Part shown: in pieces, positions 43,362 to 51,719 of the stretch | Position numbering within the stretch: position 1 is the first letter of the stretch | Layout: the number at the start of each line of letters is the position of its first letter | Origin: Myxococcales bacterium | GTDB taxonomy: Bacteria > Myxococcota_A > Polyangia > Polyangiales > Ga0077539 | DNA: 63,282 nucleotides | Assembly (NCBI GenBank): GCA_030652255.1 | Contig: JAUSAZ010000088.1 | Location: 1-63,282, forward strand | Reading direction: 5' to 3' | Translations under genes and position numbers: made by a program | The notes under the pieces: model-generated | What the model saw: only the letters and a program-made list of their open reading frames with translations | What the model was told of the DNA's origin: nothing | The model's database searches: none

Positions 43362-45532
43362 CCCTCCGGTCCCTCCTCGCCGCGCTCGCCGCCCTCCTGC
43401 TCGCCGCCCCGTCGGCCTCCGCGCAGCACCTCACGCTCTGGCACGCCTACCGCGGCGCCGAGCAGACCGCCCTCGACCAGGTGCTCGACGCCTGGCGCCG
43501 CGCGCACCCCGCCGCCACCCTCGACGTGCTCGCCGTCCCCTTCGAGGCCTACGCCTCCAAGCTGGAGTCGGCCATCCCCCACGACCACGGCCCCGACGTC
43601 TTCGTCGACGCCCACGAGCGCCTCGCCAGCTACCGCTCCCTCGGCCTCGTCACCCCCGTCGCCGCCGCCACCGACGCCGCCGTCACCGCCCGCTTCGACG
43701 ACACCGCCGTGCGCGCCCTCACCGCCGCGGGCCAGCTCTACGCCTTCCCCCTCTCGGTGAAGTGCGTCGCCCTCTTCTACAACCCCGCCCTCTGGACCGA
43801 CCCATCGCCCCCCGCCACCCTCGAGGCCATCGAGGCCCTGCGGCCGCGGCTCCCGGCCGGGACATACCCGCTCGTGTATGAGTCCCAGGGCGCCTACTTC
43901 CACGCGCCGCTGCTGCACGCCTACGGCGGCGCCATGCTTGACGACGCGGGCCGCTACGCCTTCGTCGGCCCCGCGGCCGAGCGCTCGCTCCGCCGGGTGA
44001 TCTCCATGACCCGCGCGGCGGTCATCCCCGACGAGGCCTCCGGGGCGCTGGTCTCGCAGCTCTTCGCCTCGGGCCGCGCCGCCACGGCCATCTCGGGCCC
44101 GTGGCTCGCCGCCGACCTCGGCGCCCGCCTCCCCTTCCGCGTCGCCCCGCTGCCCGCCCTCACCGACGCCGGCGGCCGTCGCATGGAGCCCTACGCCACC
44201 GTCGAGGGCGCCTTCGTGTCGTCGCGCGCCCGCGACCGCGCCGCGGCCGTCGCCCTGGCCAGCGCCCTCACGGAGGTGCCCGCGGCCATCGTGCGCGCCC
44301 GCGTCGGCCGCCAGGTGGTCGCCACCCGCGACGCCTGGACCACCGACCCCGCGCTCGCCCGCGACCCGGTGCTGTCGGTGTTCCGCGAGGCCGCGGCGCA
44401 CGCGCGCCCGATGCCCACGCACCCGCACATGCGGGCGGTGTTCGAGCCCGCGCGGCAGAGCATCCTGAAGGCGCTCCGGGGCGACCGCTCCCCGCGCACG
44501 GCCCTGGAGGAGGGCCAGCACCGCTTCGACGACGTGACGCGCCCGCTGCCCCGGCGCCGCGACGCCACCCTCGCGCTCCTCGTGGTGGGCATGCTCGCCA
44601 TGGGCTTCGCGCTCAACGCGATGCGCGGCCTGCGCGACCCGGTGTTCCGCCGCGACCTGCGGCGCTCGCTGCCGGCGTACGCGTGGGTCACCCACGCCGC
44701 AATCACCCTGGCGCTGCTGGTGGTGGTGCCGCTGGTCATCGGCGCGGTCACGTCGCTCTACGCCACAAGGGAGGGGCACTCGTACTTCGTGGGCGTCGCC
44801 AACTATGTCGACATCCTCACGGCCCGCGGAGGACCGCTCCTCGCAACGGGGTCGTTCTATCGGGTGCTGCTGGTGACCGTGCTGTGGACGGCGGCCAACA
44901 TCACACTGCACGTCTCCCTCGGCGTCGCGCTGGCGTTGTTGCTATCGCGCCCGCTGCTCCGGATGAAGGCGCTCTATCGGGTGCTGCTCATCATCCCGTG
45001 GGCGGTGCCGTCGTACGTGACCGCGCTCGCGTGGCGGGGGATGTTCCATCGGCAGTTCGGCGCCGTGAACGCGCTGCTGGTCGCCCTCGGGGGTGAGCCG
45101 GTGAGCTGGTTTGCGCGCTTCTCCACTGCCTTCACGGCCAACGTGACCACCAACGTGTGGCTCGGTTTTCCATTCATGATGGTGGTCACCATCGGCGCGC
45201 TCGCGGGCATCCCGAAGGACCTCTATGAAGCCGCCGCGGTCGACGGCGCCACGGCGTGGCAGCAGTTCTGGAAGGTGACGGTGCCGATGCTCCGCCCCGC
45301 CATGGGGCCCTCCGTGGCCATGGGCGCCGTCTGGACCTTCAACCAGTTCAACGTGGTGTTCCTGGTGTCGGGTGGCGAGCCCGACGGCGAGACCGACATC
45401 CTGGTGAGTGAGGCCTACCGCTGGGCCTTCACCCGGCAGGCCCAGTACGGCTACGCGTCCGCCTACGCCGTGCTCATCTTCCTCATCCTCCTGCTGGTGA
45501 CGCGGCGCCGCACGCCCGAGGCGCTGCCATGA
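43358..45532 (+). CDS. Fused sugar-binding protein and MalF-type permease
   Basis: A 724-residue protein. Residues 1-390 form an extracellular solute-binding protein of the sugar type (signal peptide ending PSASA; LTLWHAYRGAEQTALDQVLD; a C-terminal lobe ending in a basic linker). From about 405 on it is a permease: a helix LALLVVGMLAMGFALN, then six more helices with the EAA loop (YEAAAVDGATAWQQFWKVTV). In most systems these are separate genes. The fusion would tether the binding protein in the periplasm next to its channel. GTG start overlapping the ATPase stop; stop overlaps the next start (ATGA). Confidence 0.92.
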   Translation: MTLRSLLAALAALLLAAPSASAQHLTLWHAYRGAEQTALDQVLDAWRRAHPAATLDVLAVPFEAYASKLESAIPHDHGPDVFVDAHERLASYRSLGLVTPVAAATDAAVTARFDDTAVRALTAAGQLYAFPLSVKCVALFYNPALWTDPSPPATLEAIEALRPRLPAGTYPLVYESQGAYFHAPLLHAYGGAMLDDAGRYAFVGPAAERSLRRVISMTRAAVIPDEASGALVSQLFASGRAATAISGPWLAADLGARLPFRVAPLPALTDAGGRRMEPYATVEGAFVSSRARDRAAAVALASALTEVPAAIVRARVGRQVVATRDAWTTDPALARDPVLSVFREAAAHARPMPTHPHMRAVFEPARQSILKALRGDRSPRTALEEGQHRFDDVTRPLPRRRDATLALLVVGMLAMGFALNAMRGLRDPVFRRDLRRSLPAYAWVTHAAITLALLVVVPLVIGAVTSLYATREGHSYFVGVANYVDILTARGGPLLATGSFYRVLLVTVLWTAANITLHVSLGVALALLLSRPLLRMKALYRVLLIIPWAVPSYVTALAWRGMFHRQFGAVNALLVALGGEPVSWFARFSTAFTANVTTNVWLGFPFMMVVTIGALAGIPKDLYEAAAVDGATAWQQFWKVTVPMLRPAMGPSVAMGAVWTFNQFNVVFLVSGGEPDGETDILVSEAYRWAFTRQAQYGYASAYAVLIFLILLLVTRRRTPEALP

Positions 45533-46380
45533 ACCGCCGCGCTCCCTGGTGGGTCGAGCTCCTCGTGCACGCCGCGCTGCTCACCGCGGTGGCCTTCGCG
45601 CTGTACCCCGTGCTCTGGGTGGTCTCCCTCGCGCTCTCCCCCAGCGGCACGCCGTCGCCGCGCGCCCTCCCTTGGCCCGAGGCGGTCTCTCTCGACAACT
45701 TCCGCGCGGTCACCCTGCACCATGACACCGCGGGCCGATGGCTCTTCGGCCGACAGCTCTTCAACTCGGTGTTCGTCGCCGTCGCCACCGCGGTGACCTC
45801 CGTCGCCCTCGCCACCCCCGCGGCGTACGCCATCGCCCGCATGCGCTTCGTCGGCGACCGCGCGGGCATGCGGGTGCTGCTGGCCACGCAGATGTTCCCC
45901 GGCGTGGCGACCGCGGTGCCGCTGTACGTCATCCTCGACACGCTCAAGCTGCTCGACACGCGCGCCGGGCTGGTGCTCGTCTATGCGACCACCGCGCTTC
46001 CCTTCGCGATGTTCCAGCTGCGCGGCGCCTTCGAGGCGATTCCGCGCGAGCTCGAGGAGGCCGCCATGGTCGACGGCGCCACCCGCTGGCAGGCCTTCAT
46101 CAAGGTGGTGCTCCCCGCGGCGCGCCCCGCCATCGCCGTCACCGCCCTCTTCGCGTTCATGTCCGCGTGGAACGAATTCATCCTCGCGGCGACCTTCCTG
46201 TCCCATGAAGACGCCTTCACGCTGCCGGTGGCGCTACAGCGCTACGTGGGCGAGCACGACGCCGCCTGGGGCCGCTTCGCGGCGGGCGCCATGGTCGTGA
46301 GCGTGCCGGTGATGGCGGTGTTCTACGCGGTGCAGCGGCACCTCGTCGGCGGGCTGACGGCGGGGAGCGTGAAGGGATAG
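45529..46380 (+). CDS. Sugar ABC transporter permease (MalG-like)
   Basis: A 283-residue inner-membrane permease with six helices and the MalG EAA loop (ELEEAAMVDGATRWQAFIKV). It starts in ATGA overlap with the fused binding protein/permease, so the three genes make one importer: ATPase (42279), fused SBP-MalF (43358) and MalG. Sugar specificity cannot be read from the sequence; the operon has no attached glycosidase or regulator within view. Confidence 0.96.
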   Translation: MNRRAPWWVELLVHAALLTAVAFALYPVLWVVSLALSPSGTPSPRALPWPEAVSLDNFRAVTLHHDTAGRWLFGRQLFNSVFVAVATAVTSVALATPAAYAIARMRFVGDRAGMRVLLATQMFPGVATAVPLYVILDTLKLLDTRAGLVLVYATTALPFAMFQLRGAFEAIPRELEEAAMVDGATRWQAFIKVVLPAARPAIAVTALFAFMSAWNEFILAATFLSHEDAFTLPVALQRYVGEHDAAWGRFAAGAMVVSVPVMAVFYAVQRHLVGGLTAGSVKG

Positions 46381-46463
46381 AGGGTCGCCGCCGAAGGGCG
46401 CATTGCGGTGACGTGAACGATGGAGGGAGAGAGGTGCGACGGCCGCTTGGGCACGACGGCCGA

Positions 46464-46949
46464 TCAGCCCTCGGCGTCGGCGCCGGCGGAGTCAGCCTTG
46501 GCGGGCTTCTTGGCGGGCTTCTTGGTGGCGCCGCCGAGGGAGTACTTCGCCATGCGACGATGGCCGATCTGCGAGACCTGGTGGCTGCTCTTCAGCTTGC
46601 CGAGTGCGTACTGGAAGGGGCCCGGGTCGACCTTCAGGGTCTTGACCAGATCGGAGGAGGAGAGCTTCGCGCCGCCCTTGAGGGCGTCGAGGATCTGCGC
46701 CTGGAGCGCCTCGACCTCCTTGGGGGTGCTCTTCGGACCACGCTTGCTGGACTTGCGACGGGCGGCGGTGGCGGCGGGGGCCGCGGCCTTCGGGGGACGA
46801 CCGCGGCGCTTCGGGGCGGCCGCGGGGAGCGAGCGGCCGGCCGGCGCGCCGCCGCCGAGGCTGGTCACCACGGCCTCGCGGAACACCTTCAGGAGCTGCG
46901 CGGTGAAGTCAGTGAGGATGCGATTGATGTCGGTTTGCATATCGGCCAT
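46464..46949 (-). CDS. Basic DNA-binding-type protein with AT-hook-like motif
   Basis: A 161-residue Lys/Ala-rich protein. The N-terminal 40 residues are a helix (DINRILTDFTAQLLKVFREAV). KRRGRPPKAAAPA is an AT-hook-like motif. Residues about 85-140 form a winged-helix-like region (EVEALQAQILDALKGGAKLS, then LKVDPGPFQYALGKLKSS). The tail is a Lys/Pro/Ala run like those of histone-H1-type proteins of myxobacteria. Together these suggest a nucleoid-associated or regulatory DNA-binding protein. The ATG at 46949 is chosen for its GAGAGGTGA ribosome site; ATGs five codons earlier and three codons later are alternatives. Confidence 0.7.
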   Translation of the reverse strand: MADMQTDINRILTDFTAQLLKVFREAVVTSLGGGAPAGRSLPAAAPKRRGRPPKAAAPAATAARRKSSKRGPKSTPKEVEALQAQILDALKGGAKLSSSDLVKTLKVDPGPFQYALGKLKSSHQVSQIGHRRMAKYSLGGATKKPAKKPAKADSAGADAEG

Positions 46950-47307
46950 GGGATCACCTCTCAACGCTGGACACTCCCCTCAAGGGACAATCAAGTCAAG
47001 GCACATTGCCAGACACCCACCGGCTTTTGAATGATGGCGATACCCGGCAACGGTCCCTGGATGGCGGCACCGTGCACGGAAATGTCCGAGGTTCTCCGTT
47101 GTCGGATGACCGGCGACCCACCCGTAGGCGCCCGCCCGGGGAGGGGGGCGACCCGAGGTGGGGTCCCGCGGAGCTCCAGGGAACATTTCTTCGGGGCTCC
47201 TTCGGGCGCTTCAACGAGGGACGGGGTTGGAGTATCGTGCCGCGGGCCGACGGCGCCGGGAGAACGGTTCCGGGCGCAGACAGACGACGCGAAAGGAAGC
47301 GGGACGC
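46950..47307. other. Divergent intergenic region, 358 bases
   Basis: No gene or RNA was recognised. The region separates the AT-hook protein (minus) and the DUF1080-like protein (plus), so it should hold both promoters. On the minus strand TTGACT followed by a 17-base spacer leads to a poor -10. On the plus strand nothing clear precedes the ribosome site GAAAGGA (47291-47297). Short GC-rich inverted repeats are present but not distinctive in this genome. Confidence 0.5.
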
Positions 47308-47931
47308 ATGAGCGATTCGGTGGAGAACGGGGCGACGAACGACGCGGTCGCGTGGCCCACGGTGCTGGAAGAGGCCTTCAAGGCCGAGCCCGCGGGGTGG
47401 TCCTTCGCGGCGACCTCCCGCACGCCGCCGCTGCGCTTCGACGCGCCGGGCCTGGTGGTCACCCTGCCCGGCGGCGAGACCTCCGTGGCGGCCTACTGGT
47501 TCGAGAAGCAGCAGTTCGCGGACTTCTCCGTGAGCGTCACGGTAGCGCTGCTCAGCGCGCAGGAGCCCACCCAGAGCTACGCGGGCATCAGCTTCCGGGC
47601 GAAGAGCGACAAGGACAACTACCGGGTCTTCATCGACGGCGAGGGGTACTACCGGCTCACCCGCCGCGTGGCCAACACCAGCACCGCCCTCATCGACTGG
47701 ACCCGCCACGAGGCCCTCAAGGCCGGTGTCGGCGAGGAGAACCGCCTGCGCGTCGTGGCCACCGGCGGTGAGATCATCCTCTACGCCAACGACGTGCGGC
47801 TCATCACCGTCACCGACGACACCTTCAGCGCCGGCCACATCGCCCTCCAGGCGCAGGGCGGCAGCGCGGAGAGCGAGAGCGCCACGGTGTTCGCGTTCCG
47901 CAACCTCGAGATCGCCTCCCCGCAGGGTTAA
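47308..47931 (+). CDS. LamG/DUF1080-like beta-sandwich protein
   Basis: A 207-residue protein without a signal peptide. Its core has the pattern of the DUF1080/LamG-type jelly roll: YWFEKQQFADFSVSVTVALL, SYAGISFRAKSDKDNYRVFI, ENRLRVVATGGEIILYANDV and TFSAGHIALQAQGGSA. Such domains bind sugars or act as 3-keto-disaccharide hydrolases, but no catalytic residues can be named here. It is a single gene; its TAA and the opposite-strand TAA of the peptidase-barrel gene share the four bases TTAA (47928-47931). Confidence 0.75.
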   Translation: MSDSVENGATNDAVAWPTVLEEAFKAEPAGWSFAATSRTPPLRFDAPGLVVTLPGGETSVAAYWFEKQQFADFSVSVTVALLSAQEPTQSYAGISFRAKSDKDNYRVFIDGEGYYRLTRRVANTSTALIDWTRHEALKAGVGEENRLRVVATGGEIILYANDVRLITVTDDTFSAGHIALQAQGGSAESESATVFAFRNLEIASPQG

Positions 47932-50897
47932 AACGGCGAGCTGAAGAGCCCGTACACCTGGTTGTCCCCTTCGGCCATGAAGCCGCGCGCGAACCCGATG
48001 CGCGCCGAGAAGGGGATGACGTACCCCGCTACGATGTCGACCAGCAGCTCGGCGCCGGCGCCCACCAGCAGGGCGCTCGCGTCGAAGCGTCCGTAGCTCG
48101 CGTTGCCCGCGTCGACGAACACGTCCCCCGAGATGCGCTGGAGGAAGATCGGCAGCGTGGAGACCCCGCGCTGCGTCTGCCAGATGGGGAAGCGGTACTC
48201 CGCGTTGGCCAGCTGAAACTGGCTCCCGCCGCGCACGAAGGGGGGATATCCCCGCAGCGCGACGCCGCCCGCCTGCACGCCGTAGCGGAAGGCGTCGAGC
48301 CAGTTCTGCGCGGAGAAGCTCGGGAAGCCGCCGACGGCGAAGACGCCGCGCTCGTTGCGGTCGTTGGTGCCGATGCCCGCGCCGAAGTGCAGCGCGAGGA
48401 TGTGCCGCCGGCGGTCGTGGCCCCAGGGCATCGGGACGTAGCCCGCCACGGCGGCGGAGGCCTCGATGCCGCCGACGCTGCTGCCGATGAGCCCGTCGAG
48501 CACGCGCACCGTCGCGTAGGCCGTGACGCCCTGCTGGTTGCTGATGGAGTACGCGAAGCGCTGGGCGTTCGACCACGTCCAGGAGAAGCGCAGCCCCGCG
48601 AGCCAGCCCTCGAAGGGAAACACCGGCCCCGGGGTGCTCGGGTCGACGTTGCGGTCGAGCGCGGGCAGGCCCCCGAAGGCGCGCACCCACTGGGCGTCGT
48701 AGGTCATCGACACGACGTGCTGGTCGAAGCGCCCCGGAAACGACAGCGACACCTCGGACTCGCCCCCGATGCGCTCCGCCGCCCAGGTGGGGTTCACCTG
48801 CCCGATGCGGTACCCGCCGCCCGCGTCGACGCTGCGGTAGAGCCGCAGGCGCAGGGAGGGACGGGTGCCGCGGTAGACGTACCCGAGGTCGACCAACGGG
48901 TCGCCGCGCACGAGGCCGACGCCCACGCGGGCGCTCCACGCGTGGCGCCCGACGACGTCCGTGGACTCCGAGCGCAGCGCGACCTGCGGGCCGAAGCCGT
49001 CCGTGGTGAGCTCCGCCGACCAGGTGCGCGGCCGCAGCGTGGGCCACGGGTTGTAGGCGGTGAGCCGGGTGGGGAAGGTCGGCGCGGAGTCCTCGTCGGG
49101 GTGCGGGTCGCGCGGTTGATCGCGGCCGAAGGGGTCCTCGGCGACCACCTCGGGGTCGCGCCAGCGGGCGGGGTCGAAGGGCAGCCGGAAGAGGTCGTAC
49201 CCGCGGTGGGAGTAGCCCACGTACACGAGGCTGCGGCCGTCGGGGCTGACGTTGGGCTGCCACGCGCCGAGGATGGAGTTGGTCACCTGGCGCACGCGGC
49301 CGGTGGCGACCTCCATCGCATAGACGTTGGCCACGCCGGTGCGGTCGGATGACCAGAGAAGCCAGCGGCCGTCGGGGCTGTACGACGGCGACGAGTCGAG
49401 CGCGCGGTCGTGGGTGTGCTGGGTGAGCGCGCGGGTGGCGCGGTCGAAGGTCCAGAGGTCGCGGAAGCCGCCGCGGCGCCAGAACGAGAACGCGACGGTG
49501 CGCCCGTCGGGGCTGTAGCGCGGCGCGAAGACCTGCTCGTAGGGGCGCGGCGCGAAGAGGTCGCGCGGCCGCCGGTCGGTGAGGGACATCTCCGACAGCC
49601 GGGTGGTGCCGCGGTGGTTGACCGTGAACACCGCGTGGTCGCCGTCGGGGTGCACGTCGGGCTGCTGCGCGCGCCAGCCGTCGGTGAGCCGCTCGTCCTC
49701 GGTGACGGTGAGCGCGTGGTCGTCGCCGCGCGCGAGGCTCCAGCGACGGAGGTCGTGATAGAGGTACCGGTGGCGGTGGTAGTCGGCGTCGGAGACGAGC
49801 AGCGCGTCGTCGCCCCACGGGGAGAAGCCCGACGGGCCCGCGACCCGGTCGAGCTCCGTGGGGCTCGCGACGGTGCGAGGCGGCGCGGCGACGACGGCCG
49901 CGTCGAGGGTCCTCAGCCGCGGGGCCGACTGCCCATCCGAGCTCTCAAAGACCAGCGTCCCATCGGGGAGGAAGCGCGGGTTGCGCACGTGCTCGCCCTG
50001 CGCCGTGAGCCGGGCGCCCTCCTCGATGCCGCGCGCCGCGAGGGCGTCGCGCTGTCGGGTGTAGCGGGCCACCGTGTCGCGCTGGAAGTCTTCATAGATC
50101 TCCTCCCAGGTGGCCCCGGTCACCCGGCGGATCGCGCGGTTGAGCTGCCACGGCGCGGCCATCGAGCCGTACTCGCGGCTGAGCGCGGCGAGGCTCTGCG
50201 CGCCGTAGCGCTCGACGACATACCGCATGAGGTATGAGCCGTAGAGGTACCAGAGGTTGCCGTGCGGCCAGCGGTTGGGCCCGACGGTGAGCTGGTCGAG
50301 GGTGAGGAAGGTTCCGGCGAGGGCGTCGGCGCGGATGTACGCGTCCCAGGTGGCGGAGCGCAGCCGTCCCCCGCGGGTGTGCAGGCTCTCCTGGTAGACC
50401 GCGAGGCCCTCGAGGATGAAGCGCGGCTGCACCTGGTTGGGCGCCCACTGCTTGCCGATGATGGCGTTGATGATCGCGGGGATGCCCGTGATGTGATCGG
50501 TGTGGAGGATGTGGGCGTACTCGTGCGTGACGAGGTTCTCGAGCCAGTCGTCGTACTGCTCCAGCACCGAGAGGTCGTCCGGCGCGGTGACGAAGAGCTG
50601 CACCGTGTTGAAGGGCACCGCCGTGGCGCTGCCGTTGGCGTCGTCGGTGGTGTCGCGCAGCACCATCTCCGTGGGCTGGCTCTGGCGCCACCCGAGGGGC
50701 CCCGCGAGGCGCTCGACGGCGTGCTCGGAGATCACCGCGACGCGGCGGGCGAGGCCCACCATGCCCTGATAGAAATGGATGCGGAAATGCGGCGTCTCCA
50801 GGGTGCGCCATTGCAGGCGCGCGTCGGGCTGCGCGAGGGCGGGCGTGGGGGCGAGGGCGAGGGCGAGGGCGAGCGCCCGGGCGCGGCGGCCCGTCAT
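47928..50897 (-). CDS. Metallopeptidase MA-like/TolB propeller/outer-membrane barrel fusion
   Basis: A 989-residue exported protein in three parts. After a signal peptide (ending PALAQ), residues 25-290 are a peptidase-MA-like domain with the zinc motif HEYAH and, downstream, the third ligand region FILEGLAVYQESL. Residues 300-620 carry TolB/PD40 beta-propeller repeats (GWRAQQPDVHPDGDHAVFTV; FAPRYSPDGRTVAFSFWRRG; SPSYSPDGRWLLWSSDRTG). The last 350 residues are strand-rich and end in F (YGLFSSPF), like a BamA/surface-antigen barrel. The protein could be a surface peptidase held by its own barrel. It starts in ATGA overlap with a lipoprotein gene. Confidence 0.82.
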   Translation of the reverse strand: MTGRRARALALALALAPTPALAQPDARLQWRTLETPHFRIHFYQGMVGLARRVAVISEHAVERLAGPLGWRQSQPTEMVLRDTTDDANGSATAVPFNTVQLFVTAPDDLSVLEQYDDWLENLVTHEYAHILHTDHITGIPAIINAIIGKQWAPNQVQPRFILEGLAVYQESLHTRGGRLRSATWDAYIRADALAGTFLTLDQLTVGPNRWPHGNLWYLYGSYLMRYVVERYGAQSLAALSREYGSMAAPWQLNRAIRRVTGATWEEIYEDFQRDTVARYTRQRDALAARGIEEGARLTAQGEHVRNPRFLPDGTLVFESSDGQSAPRLRTLDAAVVAAPPRTVASPTELDRVAGPSGFSPWGDDALLVSDADYHRHRYLYHDLRRWSLARGDDHALTVTEDERLTDGWRAQQPDVHPDGDHAVFTVNHRGTTRLSEMSLTDRRPRDLFAPRPYEQVFAPRYSPDGRTVAFSFWRRGGFRDLWTFDRATRALTQHTHDRALDSSPSYSPDGRWLLWSSDRTGVANVYAMEVATGRVRQVTNSILGAWQPNVSPDGRSLVYVGYSHRGYDLFRLPFDPARWRDPEVVAEDPFGRDQPRDPHPDEDSAPTFPTRLTAYNPWPTLRPRTWSAELTTDGFGPQVALRSESTDVVGRHAWSARVGVGLVRGDPLVDLGYVYRGTRPSLRLRLYRSVDAGGGYRIGQVNPTWAAERIGGESEVSLSFPGRFDQHVVSMTYDAQWVRAFGGLPALDRNVDPSTPGPVFPFEGWLAGLRFSWTWSNAQRFAYSISNQQGVTAYATVRVLDGLIGSSVGGIEASAAVAGYVPMPWGHDRRRHILALHFGAGIGTNDRNERGVFAVGGFPSFSAQNWLDAFRYGVQAGGVALRGYPPFVRGGSQFQLANAEYRFPIWQTQRGVSTLPIFLQRISGDVFVDAGNASYGRFDASALLVGAGAELLVDIVAGYVIPFSARIGFARGFMAEGDNQVYGLFSSPF

Positions 50898-51643
50898 GGG
50901 AGGGCGGCGGCGTCCGGGCTGGCGGCGGCGTCGACGGCGGCGGCGGCGGCGTCGACCGCGGCGTCGCGCACGGGGTCGGGCGCGGGGCGGTGCACCCGGT
51001 CGGCGGAGAGCCAGGTGACGGCGGCCTGGGCCTGGAGGGCGTCGTCTTCGCGCTGGTCGACGGAGAGCTCGACCTGCGGCCCGCGGGCCCACGACCAGCG
51101 GGCGTTGAGCTGCGACTGGCGCGACGTGAGGCAGAGCGGGAGGTGCCCGCGGCAGCCGGGGCCCACGCGCCGGGCGCTGGAGATGGGGGCGCCGAGGGTG
51201 CCGCGGGTGAACTCCAGCAGGAGGTCGTACTCGCGGAGCAGCACGTCTTCGTCTTCGGTGCGGGTGCCGTCGACGGCGATGGAGCACAGCGCCGCGCCGC
51301 AGAACTCGTAGGTGACCAGCAGGCGCAGCGGGGTCGGCACGAGCGCGCCCTCGCAGAAGAGGTACTCGCCCGACGGGCGGCACGGGATGTTGGCCGCGCG
51401 GTGCAGGGCGGTGACGTCCGCGATGGTCTGGCCGAAGGTCACCCCGAGGGCGCCGGCGGGGGCGGGGCGGTCGGTGATGAGCGCGAAGGTGGACGCGTCG
51501 GGGCGGTCGCGCGGGGCCGCGACGGGGGCGCGGTCGGACTGCGGGACGAGCGGCACCACGACCCCGAGGGCGGGCCGCGGGCTGCGCGAGCGGCACGCCG
51601 CGAGGGAGAGGGCGATGGGGAGGAGTGCGAGGAGGCGGCGCAT
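50894..51643 (-). CDS. Lipoprotein coupled to the peptidase-barrel protein
   Basis: A 249-residue lipoprotein (lipobox LSLAAC). An Arg/Pro spacer is followed by a beta-rich domain with five or so Cys (PCRPSGEYLFCEG, YEFCGAALCSIAVDG, PGCRGHLPLCLTS). The tail is Ala/Asp-rich, made of DAA repeats. Its stop overlaps the start of the peptidase-barrel gene, so the two are co-translated and may be partners at the outer membrane. The ATG at 51643 is used so that the signal peptide begins at the start. No known family. Confidence 0.68.
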   Translation of the reverse strand: MRRLLALLPIALSLAACRSRSPRPALGVVVPLVPQSDRAPVAAPRDRPDASTFALITDRPAPAGALGVTFGQTIADVTALHRAANIPCRPSGEYLFCEGALVPTPLRLLVTYEFCGAALCSIAVDGTRTEDEDVLLREYDLLLEFTRGTLGAPISSARRVGPGCRGHLPLCLTSRQSQLNARWSWARGPQVELSVDQREDDALQAQAAVTWLSADRVHRPAPDPVRDAAVDAAAAAVDAAASPDAAALP

Positions 51644-51719
51644 GGCGGGGGCTGCGACCGTATCACCGTCGCAGGGGAGGGTCAGGGCCCCGGGTGAGCC
51701 CCGCATGCGCGACGGCGGT

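Noticed and set aside
46965..47030. Sigma54-type promoter upstream of the AT-hook gene
   Set aside because: A TGGCA-N8-TTGA pattern exists on the minus strand, but the spacing is one base off and the conserved GC of the -12 element is missing.
46413..47034. Plus-strand frames opposite the AT-hook protein
   Set aside because: The minus-strand frame has a ribosome site, AT-hook and Lys-rich tail; the plus-strand versions are shadows.
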